A stretch of DNA of 27,406 nt from Bacteroidia bacterium (lineage in GTDB: Bacteria > Bacteroidota > Bacteroidia > AKYH767-A > OLB10), in contig JANWID010000155.1 of assembly GCA_025450095.1 (NCBI GenBank), positions 1 to 27,406 on the forward strand, read 5' to 3'. How positions within the stretch are numbered: the stretch's first letter is position 1; every line of letters starts with the position of its first letter. The translations under genes were made by a program, and so were the position numbers. The notes under the pieces were generated by a model. That model saw nothing but the letters and a program-made list of their open reading frames with translations, searched no databases and was not told the DNA's origin. This document shows, piece after piece, positions 25,621 through 27,406 of the stretch.

Positions 25621-25628
25621 TATTTTTG
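25621..25628 (+). promoter_or_regulatory. Possible -7 box for the SUMF1-fold lipoprotein
   Basis: TATTTTTG matches TAnnTTTG and would start a transcript near 25634 with a leader of about 80 nt. No -33 TTTG is visible at normal spacing, so this is weak. Confidence 0.22.
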
Positions 25629-25714
25629 TTTGATCCGGGTTCAGAGGCGGACAAAGCCGGTAAACCAACAATTTGTTCCGGTATTAAAATCACCAAACTG
25701 AATCTTTCGAGTTT

Positions 25715-26590
25715 ATGAAAATCAAATATGCTCTTTCATTTTTCATGGTACCAGCGCTTTTTCTGTGTTGTATCTCCTGTAAAAACACGGAACAGGAGCA
25801 TCTGCCAAAGCTGAAATACGCTCCGCCGGGTACTAACCACCTCAAGGGGAACCTTTTTATCGATGAAGCTGAAGTTTCCAATCTCAGCTGGAGAGAATAT
25901 ATGTACTGGACAAAACGAGTATACGGAGAGGCTTCTTCCGAGTATAACTTTACCCTACCCGATACGCTTGTATGGAGAAATTGTTTTTATGATTTTAAAA
26001 TAAGGACCAACCAGGATATTACCGATATGGAAAGCCTTATTTATTTGTATTTACGTCACCCACAGTACAGTCATTACCCCGTCGTAGGAATTACACACGA
26101 ACAGGCTGCTTCTTTTTGCGCGTGGCGAACGAACCGGGTAAACGAGGTTCTGTATGTCGACAAGCATAAGGAAGTTACATTCCCAATCGACTCCTCGATT
26201 GTAATCCCCAAAAGGGTATTATTCCGGCTGCCGGAAGAATCGGAGTGGGAGTATGCTGCCCGGGTGGGTTTCGACAGCTCCAGGTTTGCAGACAGAAACT
26301 CTGATAAAATTTATTACAACACCATCGAAGCTGCTTCCCTCCGGGAGGACATGGAAGGATACGATCGGTTTATCCCGATGCTCGAAATATCGCTGCAACC
26401 TGATAGGTACAATCGATATCATCTTATCGGTAATGTGGCCGAAATGATCAGCACCAAGGGTATAGCAAAGGGAGGAAGCTACATTCATTCACTTGATCAA
26501 AGCTACTACACGAACCGCATCGCCTATCACAAACCAACCTATTGGCTGGGATTCCGGTGTATATGTGAAATTCTGAAAAACCAGAAGTAA
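25715..26590 (+). CDS. SUMF1/FGE-fold lipoprotein, GldJ/GldK-like
   Basis: A 291-aa predicted lipoprotein: a hydrophobic signal followed by CCISC, with C22 the most likely acceptor. The rest has the formylglycine-generating-enzyme fold markers: EVSNLSWREYMYW (the usual EVT...Y element), YPVVGITHEQAASFCAWR, RLPEESEWEYAAR, LIGNVAEMIS, AKGGSYIH and YWLGFRCICE. In catalytic FGEs a Cys pair follows the GGS motif; here that stretch (GGSYIHSLDQSYYTNR) has none, so sulfatase-type activity is unlikely. Noncatalytic SUMF1 lipoproteins in Bacteroidota include GldJ and GldK of gliding and T9SS, though those are longer, so this is a smaller relative of unknown role. Two small Cys-rich exported proteins follow on the same strand. 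Confidence 0.87.
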   Translation: MKIKYALSFFMVPALFLCCISCKNTEQEHLPKLKYAPPGTNHLKGNLFIDEAEVSNLSWREYMYWTKRVYGEASSEYNFTLPDTLVWRNCFYDFKIRTNQDITDMESLIYLYLRHPQYSHYPVVGITHEQAASFCAWRTNRVNEVLYVDKHKEVTFPIDSSIVIPKRVLFRLPEESEWEYAARVGFDSSRFADRNSDKIYYNTIEAASLREDMEGYDRFIPMLEISLQPDRYNRYHLIGNVAEMISTKGIAKGGSYIHSLDQSYYTNRIAYHKPTYWLGFRCICEILKNQK

Positions 26591-26636
26591 TCAGGTCTTC
26601 ATGACTAATTCATATTAAAGAATCTAATTTAGGGTA

Positions 26637-26972
26637 GTGAAACAAATTATCGCCATTCTCCTTTCATTTTTCCTCCTTCATTGTGAATGGAATAATTCAT
26701 TTACCATGAAGATTACGGGAAGCAGTTGTTCCGGTAGCATCTGTTGTTCTCAACAAAATGATGAATCCGGTAATACAGAAAAATCTGACGGGAATGCGAA
26801 TAGTAATTCAGAAAATGACAAAACCTGTTGCGCTTCCTGTTGTTGTTTCATTCCTGTGTATGGCTCACCTGTCATTGTTTATTCAAATGCTGTACAAATA
26901 ACATTTGTTCCATATTTATTTTCCGAAAGCACTTTTTCCGCTGATTGTTTTCACCCTCCCGAATTAGTATGA
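26637..26972 (+). CDS. Small exported Cys-rich protein
   Basis: A 111-aa protein beginning at GTG 26637; this start supplies a hydrophobic signal-like segment (IIAILLSFFLLHC). An internal ATG at 26706 would lose it. There are ten Cys: C16, C31, C36-C37, C64-C65, C68-C70 and C104, with a polar Asn/Ser/Asp/Glu linker (38-62) and a C-terminal FHPPEL. The order HC, CC, CC and PP loosely recalls small Bacteroidota proteins described as HYC_CC_PP that occur near heavy-metal efflux genes, but I am not sure of this. No metal exporter lies in the window. It is 50 nt upstream of a second Cys-rich peptide and probably shares its transcript. Confidence 0.65.
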   Translation: MKQIIAILLSFFLLHCEWNNSFTMKITGSSCSGSICCSQQNDESGNTEKSDGNANSNSENDKTCCASCCCFIPVYGSPVIVYSNAVQITFVPYLFSESTFSADCFHPPELV

Positions 26973-27022
26973 GCTGATATTGAAAAGTTCATATTAATTT
27001 AAATAATTAAATTTCTAAAAAA

Positions 27023-27205
27023 ATGAAAAAGCTAAGTTTAATAGCTGCCGGACTTTTATTGAGCGCAGGCTTGATAGCCTATGCATCAGGGTCCGTCGGG
27101 AATACAAAGCAGGAGTGCACGGTTGCTTCCTGTGAGAAATCATGTGATAAATCAACATGTGATGAAAGTGATTGTCCGGTTAAATGCTGCCCACCCTGCA
27201 AATAA
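27023..27205 (+). CDS. 60-aa exported Cys-rich peptide, possibly metal binding
   Basis: A short peptide with a typical signal sequence (MKKLSLIAAGLLLSAGLIAYASG) and a mature part of about 37 residues holding eight Cys: C32, C37, C41, C46, C51, C55, C56 and C59. The spacing and the acidic/Lys filler (SCEKSCDKSTCDESDC, then KCCPPC) suggest metal coordination or dense disulfides, like a periplasmic metallothionein-type peptide; this is inference only. An A-rich stretch, not a Shine-Dalgarno site, precedes the ATG, as is usual in Bacteroidota. A strong terminator follows 15 nt after the stop, marking the end of the transcript that probably also carries the 111-aa Cys-rich gene. Confidence 0.72.
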   Translation: MKKLSLIAAGLLLSAGLIAYASGSVGNTKQECTVASCEKSCDKSTCDESDCPVKCCPPCK

Positions 27206-27220
27206 TCAGGAGTAAATTCG

Positions 27221-27253
27221 GAAGCCCTGCCTTGTGCAGGGCTTCTTTTTTTT
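27221..27253 (+). terminator. Strong intrinsic terminator
   Basis: GAAGCCCTGC (27221-27230) pairs perfectly with GCAGGGCTTC (27236-27245) around a CTTGT loop and is followed by eight T residues. It closes the Cys-rich gene pair. Confidence 0.93.
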
Positions 27254-27262
27254 AATATTGCT

Positions 27263-27406
27263 TTATCGTTCTATCACAAATTTTCTTCTTATAATTCCAT
27301 CCCGTCCCTTCAGCATAAAATTAATTCCTTGTGATAAAGGTGAAGTTTTTTATATTGAGCTCTCATTCACAATCCGGATAATGTATGGATATAATAAAAG
27401 TTGAAA
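27263..27406 (-). pseudogene. Tail of a T9SS sorting-domain gene, cut by the window edge and apparently broken
   Basis: The minus-strand frame ending at TAA 27263-27265 reads LSQGINFMLKGRDG followed by IIRRKFVIER, the usual ending of a type-A T9SS domain (GI.F....G....KF.I). Moving upstream, the same frame meets a TAA at 27350-27352, beyond which it stays open to the window edge. Either the gene is decayed, there is a sequence error, or the match is fortuitous. It converges on the Cys-rich gene pair. Confidence 0.4.

Noticed and set aside
1..27406. Defence island, prophage or integrative element
   Set aside because: No integrase, transposase, phage structural, restriction or CRISPR-associated gene, tRNA or attachment site was found.

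Overview
The window looks like a chromosomal segment of a member of the Bacteroidota. The evidence is type IX secretion (T9SS) C-terminal sorting domains on several giant secreted proteins, a PorP/SprF-type outer-membrane protein, SUMF1-type and Ig/DUF4397-type lipoproteins, few Shine-Dalgarno-like sites, and several matches to the Bacteroidota promoter pattern TTTG...TAnnTTTG. No rRNA, tRNA, CRISPR array, integrase, transposase or phage gene was seen.

Layout. 1-700: beta-carbonic anhydrase (minus). 924-6698: a tight plus-strand cluster of an NHL/Ig/PKD protein with a type-B T9SS sorting domain, a PorP/SprF-TSP3-OmpA chimera 4 nt downstream, and a WecA/MraY-type sugar-phosphate transferase overlapping by 1 nt. 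6755-8134: secreted M28 zinc peptidase. 8149-8199: a perfect palindrome between convergent genes. 8212-10577: a minus operon of a YbdL-type aminotransferase, a YafV-type omega-amidase and ArfB. 10681-11562: a full-length fructosamine-kinase gene broken by two in-frame stops. 11749-14087: two convergent lipoprotein genes separated by a terminator and a 129-nt nested palindrome. 14244-15494: VOC protein and FMN reductase. 15495-15853: repeat debris. 15854-19567: 1237-aa Fn3/Ig adhesin-like protein with a type-A T9SS domain. 19660-24053: CheB-CheR-PAS-histidine kinase hybrid plus a single-domain response regulator. 24272-25450: a short T9SS-exported protein and a decayed second sorting domain. 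25715-27253: SUMF1-fold lipoprotein, then two small exported Cys-rich proteins ending in a strong terminator. The right edge carries a further decayed sorting-domain tail.

How the genes work together. The dominant theme is the cell surface. Cargo with type-B sorting domains is known to depend on a neighbouring PorP/SprF partner, and here the two are almost fused, with the partner carrying its own predicted peptidoglycan anchor. The YbdL-YafV pair fits glutamine-driven transamination of a keto acid (methionine salvage) followed by hydrolysis of the alpha-ketoglutaramate by-product. The hybrid kinase and lone receiver form a likely signalling pair.

The most unusual items are the PorP-OmpA/type-B cargo cluster, the fructosamine kinase with two clean nonsense codons, the nested palindrome at 13053-13181, the tandem Cys-rich exported peptides, and the decayed sorting-domain fragments. 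I found no clear evidence of a wholly new defence or mobile system.
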